Source: an uncultured Sphingomonas sp. (GTDB lineage Bacteria > Pseudomonadota > Alphaproteobacteria > Sphingomonadales > Sphingomonadaceae). From it: a stretch of DNA of 64,000 bases. The position numbers and the translations under genes are program-made. The first letter of the stretch is position 1. Each line of letters starts with the position of its first letter. Of this stretch, positions 16,576-24,406 are shown in pieces. Under the pieces are notes generated by a model, which saw only the letters and a list, made by a program, of their open reading frames with translations, was not told where the DNA came from and ran no database searches. The stretch lies in NCBI RefSeq assembly GCF_937871615.1, contig NZ_CALMPA010000023.1, forward strand, positions 62,001 to 126,000, given 5' to 3'.

Positions 16576-17975
16576 GCGGCGCTGTCACGAAACTGCCCGC
16601 AGACGGCAAAGCGACCGTGCCGGACCACGGCATTGCATTTGGTGAAGCCATCCGCGTTTGGGCGCGTGTCGCGTCGCTGAGCTTCGGCGGTCCTGCGGGG
16701 CAGATTGCGGTCATGCATCGCATCCTCGTGGACGAAAAGCGGTGGATCGGTGAGGAGCGGTTCCTCCACGCGCTCAACTATTGCATGTTGCTGCCCGGCC
16801 CCGAGGCGCAGCAGCTCGCCGCCTATATCGGCTGGCTGCTCCATAAGACCAAAGGCGGGCTGGTCGCCGGCGCATTGTTCGTGTTGCCGGGCTTTCTCTC
16901 CATTCTTGCGTTGAGCTACATTTATGTGCTGCTCGGCCACGCGCCGCTGATCGTCGGGCTGTTCTTCGGACTCAAGGCAGCTGTGCTGGCCGTGGTGATC
17001 GAAGCGGTGGTGCGGATCGGCAAGCGCGCGCTCAAGAACAACCTCATGCGCGGGATGGCGCTGGCGGCGTTTGTCGCGATCTTCTTTCTCGATGCGCCGT
17101 TCCCGTTGATCGTGCTGATGGCCGGGCTTGCGGGTTTCATCGGTGGCCGCGCCGGTCTTTCCGCTTTCAAGGTTGGCAGCGGCCATGCATCGACCGCAAC
17201 GAACATCGTCCATGACCGCGACACCGCGCTTGGCGAGGGCTTGCCGGACCATGCCCGGCCCAATCTCGCGTGGTCGCTCAAAATCTCGGGAACGCTGCTG
17301 GTTCTATGGCTGGTGCCGATCGGGTTGCTATTCGCCTTTCTCGGCCCGAACGATGTGTTCACGCGCATCGCCAGCTTCTTCAGCCAGATGGCGATGGTGA
17401 CGTTCGGCGGCGCTTATGCGGTGCTCGCCTATGTCGCGCAGGAAGCGGTCGGCACCTATGGCTGGCTAAAGCCCGGCGAAATGCTCGATGGTCTGGGCTT
17501 GGCCGAAACCACGCCCGGCCCGCTCATCATGGTGACGCAGTTCGTCGGCTTCCTTGCGGCTTTCCGCGAGGCAAACGGGCTGCCGCCGCTCGTTGCCGCC
17601 ACGCTGGGCGCGATCCTCACCACATGGGTGACGTTCATTCCCTGCTTCTTGTGGATATTCGCCGGCGCCCCCTTCATCGAGCGTATGCGCGGCAATGCTG
17701 CACTCTCGGCCACGCTGAACGCGATCACCGCCGCCGTCGTCGGAGTGATCCTGAACCTTGCGCTCTGGTTCGCGATTCACACTCTGTTTGGACAAGTGAC
17801 CCGAGTAGCCATCATAGGCCGTGGGTTCGATGTGCCGGCTCTGGCCTCATTGAATGTCCCCGCTCTGTTGCTCGCGACTGGCGCGGCGATCGCGGTTTTT
17901 CGGTTCAAGATCGGCATGATTCCGGTGCTGGGCACCTGCGCGGCGCTCGGCATAGCCTATGTCCTGATCGCATAG
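16572..17975 (+). CDS. chrA: Chromate efflux transporter ChrA
   Basis: 467-aa inner-membrane protein of the CHR family, exporting chromate. Two homologous halves are visible: FGGPAGQIAVMHR near residue 40 and TFGGAYAVLAYVAQ near 275, with LPGPEAQQLAAYIGW and AETTPGPLIMVTQFVGF as the matching second motifs. About ten hydrophobic spans. Start set at 16572 (ATGA overlap with chrB) rather than the upstream ATG at 16527. Confidence 0.93.
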   Translation: MSGAVTKLPADGKATVPDHGIAFGEAIRVWARVASLSFGGPAGQIAVMHRILVDEKRWIGEERFLHALNYCMLLPGPEAQQLAAYIGWLLHKTKGGLVAGALFVLPGFLSILALSYIYVLLGHAPLIVGLFFGLKAAVLAVVIEAVVRIGKRALKNNLMRGMALAAFVAIFFLDAPFPLIVLMAGLAGFIGGRAGLSAFKVGSGHASTATNIVHDRDTALGEGLPDHARPNLAWSLKISGTLLVLWLVPIGLLFAFLGPNDVFTRIASFFSQMAMVTFGGAYAVLAYVAQEAVGTYGWLKPGEMLDGLGLAETTPGPLIMVTQFVGFLAAFREANGLPPLVAATLGAILTTWVTFIPCFLWIFAGAPFIERMRGNAALSATLNAITAAVVGVILNLALWFAIHTLFGQVTRVAIIGRGFDVPALASLNVPALLLATGAAIAVFRFKIGMIPVLGTCAALGIAYVLIA

Positions 17976-17993
17976 TCCCAAGAGGAGCATATC

Positions 17994-18887
17994 ATGAAGC
18001 TGAATGCAGTAGCGGTTCTGTCAGGGGCTTTGGCATTGATTTCCCCGGCGCACGCGGCCCAGCCGTGGGAGCAGACGGTTGCCGCTGCGATCGGAAAGCA
18101 CGGCGCGGAAATACCGGGCGGGGTTTATCGCATCGGCCTGCCGCGCAGCGATCTCAAGGTGACGCTTGACGGCGTGACCTTGAAGCCCGCGCTGGCACTC
18201 GGTTCGTGGCTTGCCTTCGCGCCCTACGGTACAGATCAGGTGATGGTGATGGGCGACCTCGTTCTCACCGATACCGAAGTGAAGCCAGTGATGGCGAAGC
18301 TGGTCGCCGGTGGCATCGAGATCACCGCGCTCCACAACCACCTGCTTCGCAACACGCCGCACACCATGTATATGCACATTTCCGGGCACGGTGATCCGGC
18401 GCAGTTGGCTAAGACCCTGCACGACGCGCTGGCGCTCAGCGGCACGCCGCTATCCGCTCCGCCAACAGCCAGCCCGCAGGTTCCCGAAACGATCGACCTC
18501 GATACCGCCGCGCTCGACCGGATCATGGAGCATAAGGGCAAGATCGGCGGTGGCGTTTATGCCTATGGCATCCCGCGTGCCGAAGCGCCGCGTGAGGGAG
18601 GCATGGCGCTTCCGCCCGCGATGGGATCGAGCGAGGCGATCAACTTCCAGCCGACCGGCGGCGGCAAGGCGGCGATCACCGGCGACTTCGTGCTGACCGC
18701 CGCCGAGGTCAATCCGGTGCTGCGCACCCTGCGCGCGAACGGCATCGAGGTGACGGCGCTGCACAATCACATGCTTGATGACGAGCCACGCCTGTTCTTC
18801 ATGCACTTCTGGGCCAATGATGACGCGCAGAAGCTGGCGCGCGGTCTGGCCGCCGCGCTTGGTCAAGTGGCCGTAGCAGCGAACTGA
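17994..18887 (+). CDS. DUF1259 (LppY/LpqO-type) secreted protein
   Basis: 297-aa protein with signal peptide (AVAVLSGALALISPAHAA) and two repeats of the DUF1259 fold: VMGDLVLTDTEVKPVMAKL / EITALHNHLL in the first half and ITGDFVLTAAEVNPVLRTL / EVTALHNHML in the second. The repeated HNH suggests metal binding. Proteins of this family often lie next to chrA, as here (18 bp downstream). Function in chromate handling is unproven. Confidence 0.82.
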   Translation: MKLNAVAVLSGALALISPAHAAQPWEQTVAAAIGKHGAEIPGGVYRIGLPRSDLKVTLDGVTLKPALALGSWLAFAPYGTDQVMVMGDLVLTDTEVKPVMAKLVAGGIEITALHNHLLRNTPHTMYMHISGHGDPAQLAKTLHDALALSGTPLSAPPTASPQVPETIDLDTAALDRIMEHKGKIGGGVYAYGIPRAEAPREGGMALPPAMGSSEAINFQPTGGGKAAITGDFVLTAAEVNPVLRTLRANGIEVTALHNHMLDDEPRLFFMHFWANDDAQKLARGLAAALGQVAVAAN

Positions 18888-18896
18888 GGCGGGGTT

Positions 18897-19871
18897 GTGA
18901 GCCGTTGGAAGGCATTGGCGGTGACGTTGCTCCTCGGGCTACCGGGGTGCAGTCAGGCGCAGCCGACCGATCCGTATTCGCCGCTGGTTCTGGAACGGAC
19001 GATCGCGCTTCCCGATACCAAGGGACGCATCGATCATCTGGCGATCGACCTGGCGGACCATCGCCTGTTCGTCGCCGAGATCGCCAACGGCACCGTCGAT
19101 GAGATCGACCTTCAGGCGGGTAAGGTCGTGGGGCGCATCACCGGCTTGCCCGAGCCGCAAGGTGTCGCCTGGCTCCCGAGACAACGGGAACTGGTTGTCG
19201 CCTGCGGCGATGGCTCGGTTCGCTTCTATGCTCCCGATCGTCGCGAATTGGCGCGGATCATTCTCGGCGACGATGCCGACAACGTGCGGGTCGATGAGCG
19301 CAACGGCCATGTGATCGTCGGCTATGGCAAGGGTGCGCTCGCGACGATCGATCCGTCCAGTCACAAGGTTCTCGCGCGGCTGACGCTGCCGGGACACCCC
19401 GAGGGCTTCCGCCTGTCCGGTCCGCGCGCTTACATCAACGTGCCTGGCGATGGCTCGGTCATCGCGGCCGACATCGACCAAGGACGGCAAATCGCACGCT
19501 GGACGACCGGTCTCCATCGGCTCAACTTCCCATTGGCGGTCGACCCTTCGGGCAAATCGATCACGATCGCCTATCGTCTGCCTGCCGCGTTGGCGACGAT
19601 CGACACAGCGACTGGCCGCACCATGTCGATCCGATCCGCGTGTGGCGATGCCGACGACCTGTTCTTCGCGGGCAGCCGCATCCTGTTGGTGTGCGGTGCA
19701 GGTCATGTTGATGTGATGACGGCGGACGGAAGCCGCGAGCGCGTCCAGACCGCCGGTGGTGCGCGCACTGGCCTTTATGTGCCCGAACTGAACACGCTGT
19801 TCGTTGCGGTCCCCGCACGCGGCCATCCCGCCGCGATCTTGGCACTTAGGTTCAGCCTTCCAAAAGCCTGA
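18897..19871 (+). CDS. YncE-like beta-propeller, secreted or lipoprotein
   Basis: 324-aa protein starting with GTG, with an N-terminal signal ending in LLLGLPGCS, a likely lipobox. The rest is a repeated beta-propeller pattern of about 40 residues (HLAIDLADHRLFVAEIANGT, VAWLPRQRELVVACGDGS, VDERNGHVIVGYGKG). Closest in type to YncE/SMP-30-like propellers with no catalytic residues I can name. It follows DUF1259 by 9 bp in the chromate operon. Confidence 0.75.
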   Translation: MSRWKALAVTLLLGLPGCSQAQPTDPYSPLVLERTIALPDTKGRIDHLAIDLADHRLFVAEIANGTVDEIDLQAGKVVGRITGLPEPQGVAWLPRQRELVVACGDGSVRFYAPDRRELARIILGDDADNVRVDERNGHVIVGYGKGALATIDPSSHKVLARLTLPGHPEGFRLSGPRAYINVPGDGSVIAADIDQGRQIARWTTGLHRLNFPLAVDPSGKSITIAYRLPAALATIDTATGRTMSIRSACGDADDLFFAGSRILLVCGAGHVDVMTADGSRERVQTAGGARTGLYVPELNTLFVAVPARGHPAAILALRFSLPKA

Positions 19872-19889
19872 AACCGAGCAGAGGCCGCG

Positions 19890-20156
19890 TCAGAGATATT
19901 TTGCCAGTTCACCGAGCTTGGCAAGTTCATCCCGCGCGGCCTTCGGCAGCGGCCCGACCACCCCCTCCAGATGATGCTCGATATGATCGCTCACTAGCAG
20001 CGTCTTGGTTTTGTCCAGCGCGGCGATCACGGCCTGCATCTGCTGGGCAATCTGCAAGCCATCGCGCCCTTCGGCGACCATCTGGACGATCTTGGCCAAA
20101 TGCCCCTGTGCGCGCTTCAGGCGGTTCAGGAGATCAGGATTGGCGGCATGACTCAT
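19890..20156 (-). CDS. CsoR/RcnR-family metal-responsive repressor lacking the metal-binding Cys
   Basis: 88-aa four-helix repressor. The RcnR metal ligands are H3, C35, H60 and H64. Here H3, H58 and H62 line up with the three His, but the Cys position is Gly33 (GRDGLQIAQQM), and there is no Cys in the protein. It follows the exporter gene by 17 bp and is its likely regulator through the inverted repeat at 21093-21113. Loss of the Cys suggests altered metal choice, or a Cys-independent mode; this is inference. Confidence 0.85.
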   Translation of the reverse strand: MSHAANPDLLNRLKRAQGHLAKIVQMVAEGRDGLQIAQQMQAVIAALDKTKTLLVSDHIEHHLEGVVGPLPKAARDELAKLGELAKYL

Positions 20157-20173
20157 AAGATCGACTCCTCACA

Positions 20174-21064
20174 TCATCGCGGCAGCGCCGCCCATCCGTG
20201 CAGTGCCACATAGAGGCCGACAACCATGATGACTGCACCCGAGGCATAAGGGGCCTTGCGGACAATCTCGCCGAAACCGCTCCAACGCTTTGAAACCTGT
20301 TTCACGCTGACCGCGGCGATTACACCGGACGTGACCATGGTGATGGCCAGACCGATGCTGAAGCACAACACCAGCACCGCGCCCAGCGCCACCCGCTGGA
20401 GTTGGAGACAAAGCAGTAGCACGGTGATCGCGCCGGGGCACGGGATCAGGCCGCCGGTCAATCCGAACAGGACAATTTGGCCAGTGGTGACATTGCGGTC
20501 GGTAAAGCGACGGCGGATGCCTTCCGCGTGCGCCATCTCGTCCGCATCAACGAAACCGCCGGTCGCGACTTCCAGTCCACGCGCTTCGCCCTCGCTCGGC
20601 TCAGCGTGATCGTGATCGTGATGATGTTCATGGCCGTGATGGTGGTCGCGCCCATGATCGTGATGATGCCCGTGGTCATGATGATGGTCATGATCGTGAT
20701 GATAATGCTCGGTCGCGATTTGCTCGCGGCGCGTGCGCCACAGCATCCATGCGGCGATGACGACGATCAGGATACCCGAAGTAAGCTGGAAATAAGGTTC
20801 AGTGCTTTCGGCGTTGAGGCCGCCGAACAACCACATGCCGCCCAGCGCGACGACCCAGACCACCATTGTATGGGAGATTGTGGCGGACAGACCAAGCAGC
20901 ACCGCTTGGCGCATCGTTCCGCGCACCGCGATGATGAAGGCCGCCATCATCGTCTTGGAATGGCCCGGTTCGAGGCCGTGCAGCGCGCCAAGAAGGATCG
21001 CGGTCGGGGCGAATAACCACGCATGGGCTACGCTTTGCTGGAGCAAGTCGGTGAGCGAGGCCAT
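20174..21064 (-). CDS. rcnA: RcnA-like nickel/cobalt exporter
   Basis: 296-aa membrane protein of the NiCoT/RcnA exporter type. Six spans or so; motif HGLEPGHSKTMM near residue 30, second membrane motif GGLIPCPGAITVLLL near 205, and a very His-rich cytoplasmic loop at about 119-153 (HHDHDHHHDHGHHHDHG). Expected to lower cytoplasmic Ni/Co. Cotranscribed with the CsoR/RcnR-like gene. Promoter region holds a perfect inverted repeat. Confidence 0.9.
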   Translation of the reverse strand: MASLTDLLQQSVAHAWLFAPTAILLGALHGLEPGHSKTMMAAFIIAVRGTMRQAVLLGLSATISHTMVVWVVALGGMWLFGGLNAESTEPYFQLTSGILIVVIAAWMLWRTRREQIATEHYHHDHDHHHDHGHHHDHGRDHHHGHEHHHDHDHAEPSEGEARGLEVATGGFVDADEMAHAEGIRRRFTDRNVTTGQIVLFGLTGGLIPCPGAITVLLLCLQLQRVALGAVLVLCFSIGLAITMVTSGVIAAVSVKQVSKRWSGFGEIVRKAPYASGAVIMVVGLYVALHGWAALPR

Positions 21065-21092
21065 GAAACGTGCATTAGCAGTCGTTGCCTTA

Positions 21093-21113
21093 GTATCCTA
21101 TCCCCTAGGATAC
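21093..21113. promoter_or_regulatory. Operator of the rcnA-csoR operon (perfect 8-bp inverted repeat)
   Basis: GTATCCTA-TCCCC-TAGGATAC: two perfect 8-bp arms around a C-tract, 29 bp upstream of the rcnA start. CsoR/RcnR operators have the same plan, an AT-rich inverted repeat framing a G/C tract, so this is the likely binding site of the repressor encoded in the operon. Confidence 0.75.
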
Positions 21114-21426
21114 GATTAGGCTAATTCAGCCATTACTCCTCCTCGCTCCTCCGTGAATCTGCGGGATCTCCCACCGTGAGGCAGCCCACAAATGCTAGTT
21201 CGCTCCCCTACGGCCAAGGTGGTCGTGATTGCATCGGCCCGGCTACGGAGAGCTAGGCGATCCTTTCGCCGTAAAACATCGCAAGATTCGCAAGGAAGGT
21301 TTTGGCGATATCCTTCTCGTCAAAGGTAGCCGCACGCCTGCTGCCCTCCACCTTGATCGCAATGGATTTGGCGTGTGCAATAGCCTCCATATCCTCGACC
21401 GACACATATCCCGCATCAAACTAGTA
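21114..21426. other. Intergenic region between rcnA promoter and trailer end of CRISPR array
   Basis: About 310 bp with no supported gene. It borders the oldest repeat of the array (21427). No repeat remnants seen, so the array ends cleanly. Confidence 0.5.
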
Positions 21427-23482
21427 GTTTCGATCCACGCCTCCGCGCGGGAGGCGACCGGCGGCGGGGTCGTCGTCTGCCCCAGCGCATAGGTTTCGAT
21501 CCACGCCTCCGCGCGGGAGGCGACGCAAAGAAACAACGGACCTTTTGGTTAAGACATTGTTTCGATCCACGCCTCCGCGCGGGAGGCGACCTGAAAGGGA
21601 TAAACTTTAGGCCCTTCCGGCGGAAGTTTCGATCCACGCCTCCGCGCGGGAGGCGACTCCCCGCTCATTTCGGAGACAATTCGCGATGCTTGTTTCGATC
21701 CACGCCTCCGCGCGGGAGGCGACTCTAGCCTGTCAGTTGGATGAGCGAGGATCGACATGTTTCGATCCACGCCTCCGCGCGGGAGGCGACAACAGCGGCG
21801 TGCGCCCGTCGGCTCGGTCATATTCGTTTCGATCCACGCCTCCGCGCGGGAGGCGACTATATAGAGCCTGTTTTGCGCTGCTGTTGGCGCATGTTTCGAT
21901 CCACGCCTCCGCGCGGGAGGCGACGCGTATCTTCGCCTCGATCACGTTATGATCGATGTTTCGATCCACGCCTCCGCGCGGGAGGCGACCGCTGGAGCCG
22001 TTCAAGTTCATCCGCCACACGGTGTTTCGATCCACGCCTCCGCGCGGGAGGCGACGGTATCTCTATTATACGCGCGAAGTATAGCCGCCGTTTCGATCCA
22101 CGCCTCCGCGCGGGAGGCGACGGCTGCGCCCGCGCTGATCGATGCCTCCAGCCGAGGTTTCGATCCACGCCTCCGCGCGGGAGGCGACAGCAGCGTCACG
22201 AAGGTCGCTGGCGGCGCAGCATGGTTTCGATCCACGCCTCCGCGCGGGAGGCGACGCCAGCGCCACGGGGGCCAGCGACACAATCGCGCCGTTTCGATCC
22301 ACGCCTCCGCGCGGGAGGCGACGTGCCATGACCTTCACGGCGACCGACGGGACCGTGTTTCGATCCACGCCTCCGCGCGGGAGGCGACATGTGCCCGCTG
22401 GACGTGCGCGTCATGGCCTGGGTGTTTCGATCCACGCCTCCGCGCGGGAGGCGACGGCGAAGCTGTGCGTGCCTATCTCACCGCTAAGGAGTTTCGATCC
22501 ACGCCTCCGCGCGGGAGGCGACCACCGAGCGCGCCATTGAGATGAGGAGATCGCGGTTTCGATCCACGCCTCCGCGCGGGAGGCGACGTGCGTTCGGCTT
22601 CACTGCGAAGATACAGCACGGTTTCGATCCACGCCTCCGCGCGGGAGGCGACGATGCGGCGGCAGAGACGCGACGCCGGCAGCAGCTTGTTTCGATCCAC
22701 GCCTCCGCGCGGGAGGCGACCGCGACGCCAAGGGCAAGTTCGTCAAATGCGTCACGTTTCGATCCACGCCTCCGCGCGGGAGGCGACGCTGCTGTCGATC
22801 ATCTCGGCTGTCGAGGGCGAGGTTTCGATCCACGCCTCCGCGCGGGAGGCGACGCGGCCAGCGATGTCGCCGCATCGGTATGGTGGATGTTTCGATCCAC
22901 GCCTCCGCGCGGGAGGCGACCCGCGCCCGTGCCGGGATATGCCCTGGCTGCGTCAGTTTCGATCCACGCCTCCGCGCGGGAGGCGACGCGAGACGATGAT
23001 TGCTCCTGCCGGTATGCGTGCGTTTCGATCCACGCCTCCGCGCGGGAGGCGACGTAACTGCCTCCGTTATCAAAGACCGCCGTGGTGGTTTCGATCCACG
23101 CCTCCGCGCGGGAGGCGACTCCCGCGCTTTGTTTATAGGTGAGGAAGTGGAAGAGTTTCGATCCACGCCTCCGCGCGGGAGGCGACCGATGTAACGCAGC
23201 AATGCACGCTCGCAGATGGCGTTTCGATCCACGCCTCCGCGCGGGAGGCGACTCGATGGCTTCCATCGCAACAGGGTAGGAAAAGAGTTTCGATCCACGC
23301 CTCCGCGCGGGAGGCGACTTTATGCGTGTCGCGCGGCATCAGCTCCAGCGGGTTTCGATCCACGCCTCCGCGCGGGAGGCGACGATCGGCGGGGCCGGCT
23401 GCGTCGCGGCGTTGCGGTTTCGATCCACGCCTCCGCGCGGGAGGCGACCTTCATCTTCCTTGGCGTCCATCGCGGGACGCAT

Positions 23483-23534
23483 GTTTCGATCCACGCCTCC
23501 GCGCGGGAGGCGACGCCTCCGCGCGGGAGGCGAC
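23483..23534 (-). repeat. Hybrid 52-bp CRISPR repeat with 20-bp tandem duplication
   Basis: GTTTCGATCCAC is followed by two head-to-tail copies of the 20-bp hairpin half GCCTCCGCGCGGGAGGCGAC. It still gives spacer 31 (23449-23482) the normal 5' handle. It is the boundary between canonical repeats on the left and variant repeats on the right. Confidence 0.95.
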
Positions 23535-23570
23535 CGTCGAATGTTCCGCGTTCGACCACGATCTGATCCG

Positions 23571-23930
23571 GCGGGAGGCGACGCCTCCGCGCGGGAGGCG
23601 ACCGGGACGATCAGCCTCGGGGACCGTGCTGCTGATGCGGGAGGCGACGCCTCCGCGCGGGAGGCGACTAGAGTTCAATGATCGTCGCCGAATCGAGCGA
23701 GAGCGGGAGGCGACGCCTCCGCGCGGGAGGCGACAACTGGAAAGGATAAACCTTCGGCCCCTCCGGCGGCGGGAGGCGACGCCTCCGCGCGGGAGGCGAC
23801 CGCCTATTGGGATCAGCTCCTCGAGATCGCCCGCGCGGGAGGCGACGCCTCCGCGCGGGAGGCGACGCGCGCCAATTTGCTCCGTAACTTATCCCTCGCC
23901 GGGAGGCGACGCCTCCGCGCGGGAGGCGAC
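23571..23930 (-). repeat. Six leader-proximal variant CRISPR repeats
   Basis: Repeats at 23571-23602, 23637-23668, 23703-23734, 23769-23800, 23835-23866 and 23899-23930. Each is GCGGGAGGCGAC plus GCCTCCGCGCGGGAGGCGAC, exactly the right-hand 32 bp of the hybrid repeat (the last one has C for the first G). On the transcript the 11-nt handle TGGATCGAAAC is replaced by TCGCCTCCCGC. Spacers between them are 32-36 nt, that is, normal. Confidence 0.95.
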
Positions 23931-24112
23931 GGCGGGTCTTCTAAAACAATGAGAAAGAGCAGGAAATAAGCATCTTTGCGCGAACCTCCGCCATTTCGCG
24001 CAAACCACCCGAATCCTCGAAGCCAGCAAGTAACATAAGCGCCTATAACATATCACCTTTTCGCCAGCGCGAACCGGCCCGACGAAAGCGCACCATTCGG
24101 GGTTCGCGGGCT
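23931..24112 (-). promoter_or_regulatory. CRISPR leader
   Basis: Region between the youngest repeat and cas2, AT-richer than its flanks. It contains a perfect 10-bp inverted repeat, TTTGCGCGAA (23975-23984) and TTCGCGCAAA (23995-24004), separated by 10 bp, starting 44 bp from the leader-repeat junction. This could be a site for a host factor in spacer integration or for a regulator of pre-crRNA transcription. Promoter elements for the array should lie here; I cannot assign them firmly. Confidence 0.75.
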
Positions 24113-24403
24113 TCAGAAAACGAGTGGTCCGTCCAGATCCAGCGCGGGCTTGGCGCCGACATGTTCGACCCGCCGCTTGCCGTCCGCTCCCAGGCGATAA
24201 AAGCGCAGACTGTCTCGATTCTCGTCGATCTCGTCCAGCAGGTGCGCGCGCAGCTTTGCCCATTGGGCGGGATCGACTTCGCATTCGAACACCGAATTCT
24301 GGACGCGCTGCCCCAGATCCAGACAGGCTTTCGCAACCCGGCGCAATCGGCGGCGCCCCGCGGCATCCTGCGTATTCACATCATAAGTGACGAGGATCAG
24401 CAT
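24113..24403 (-). CDS. cas2: CRISPR-associated protein Cas2
   Basis: 96-aa protein with the ferredoxin-like start MLILVTYDVNT carrying the conserved Asp8, then GRRRLRRVAKACLDLGQRVQ and SVFECEVDPAQW. Forms the integrase complex with Cas1 for spacer acquisition. Three bp separate it from cas1. Length and motifs are normal; the long I-C adaptation history in the array shows that it has been functional. Confidence 0.96.
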   Translation of the reverse strand: MLILVTYDVNTQDAAGRRRLRRVAKACLDLGQRVQNSVFECEVDPAQWAKLRAHLLDEIDENRDSLRFYRLGADGKRRVEHVGAKPALDLDGPLVF

Positions 24404-24406
24404 CCG

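Larger units (their letters stand above)
21427..23930 (-). CRISPR. Type I-C CRISPR array, 38 repeats / 37 spacers
   Basis: On the plus strand the canonical repeat is 32 nt: GTTTCGATCCAC followed by GCCTCCGCGCGGGAGGCGAC. Read as transcribed (minus strand), bases 3-9 (CGCCTCC) pair with 15-21 (GGAGGCG) around a 5-nt loop, and the last 11 nt TGGATCGAAAC are the crRNA 5' handle, as in I-C systems. Repeats 1-31 (21427-23448) are canonical; the 32nd is a 52-bp hybrid; the last six are a different 32-mer. Spacers are 32-36 nt. cas genes and leader lie to the right, so the right end is youngest. I saw no fully identical spacers. Confidence 0.97.

Noticed and set aside
23535-23930. The variant repeats as a separate second array
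   Set aside because: They share period, hairpin half and strand with the main array and join it through the hybrid repeat without a gap.
21416-23952. Many open frames across the CRISPR array in both directions with repeated peptides
   Set aside because: They are translations of the repeat and carry the same peptide every 66 bp or so; no ribosome sites, not genes.
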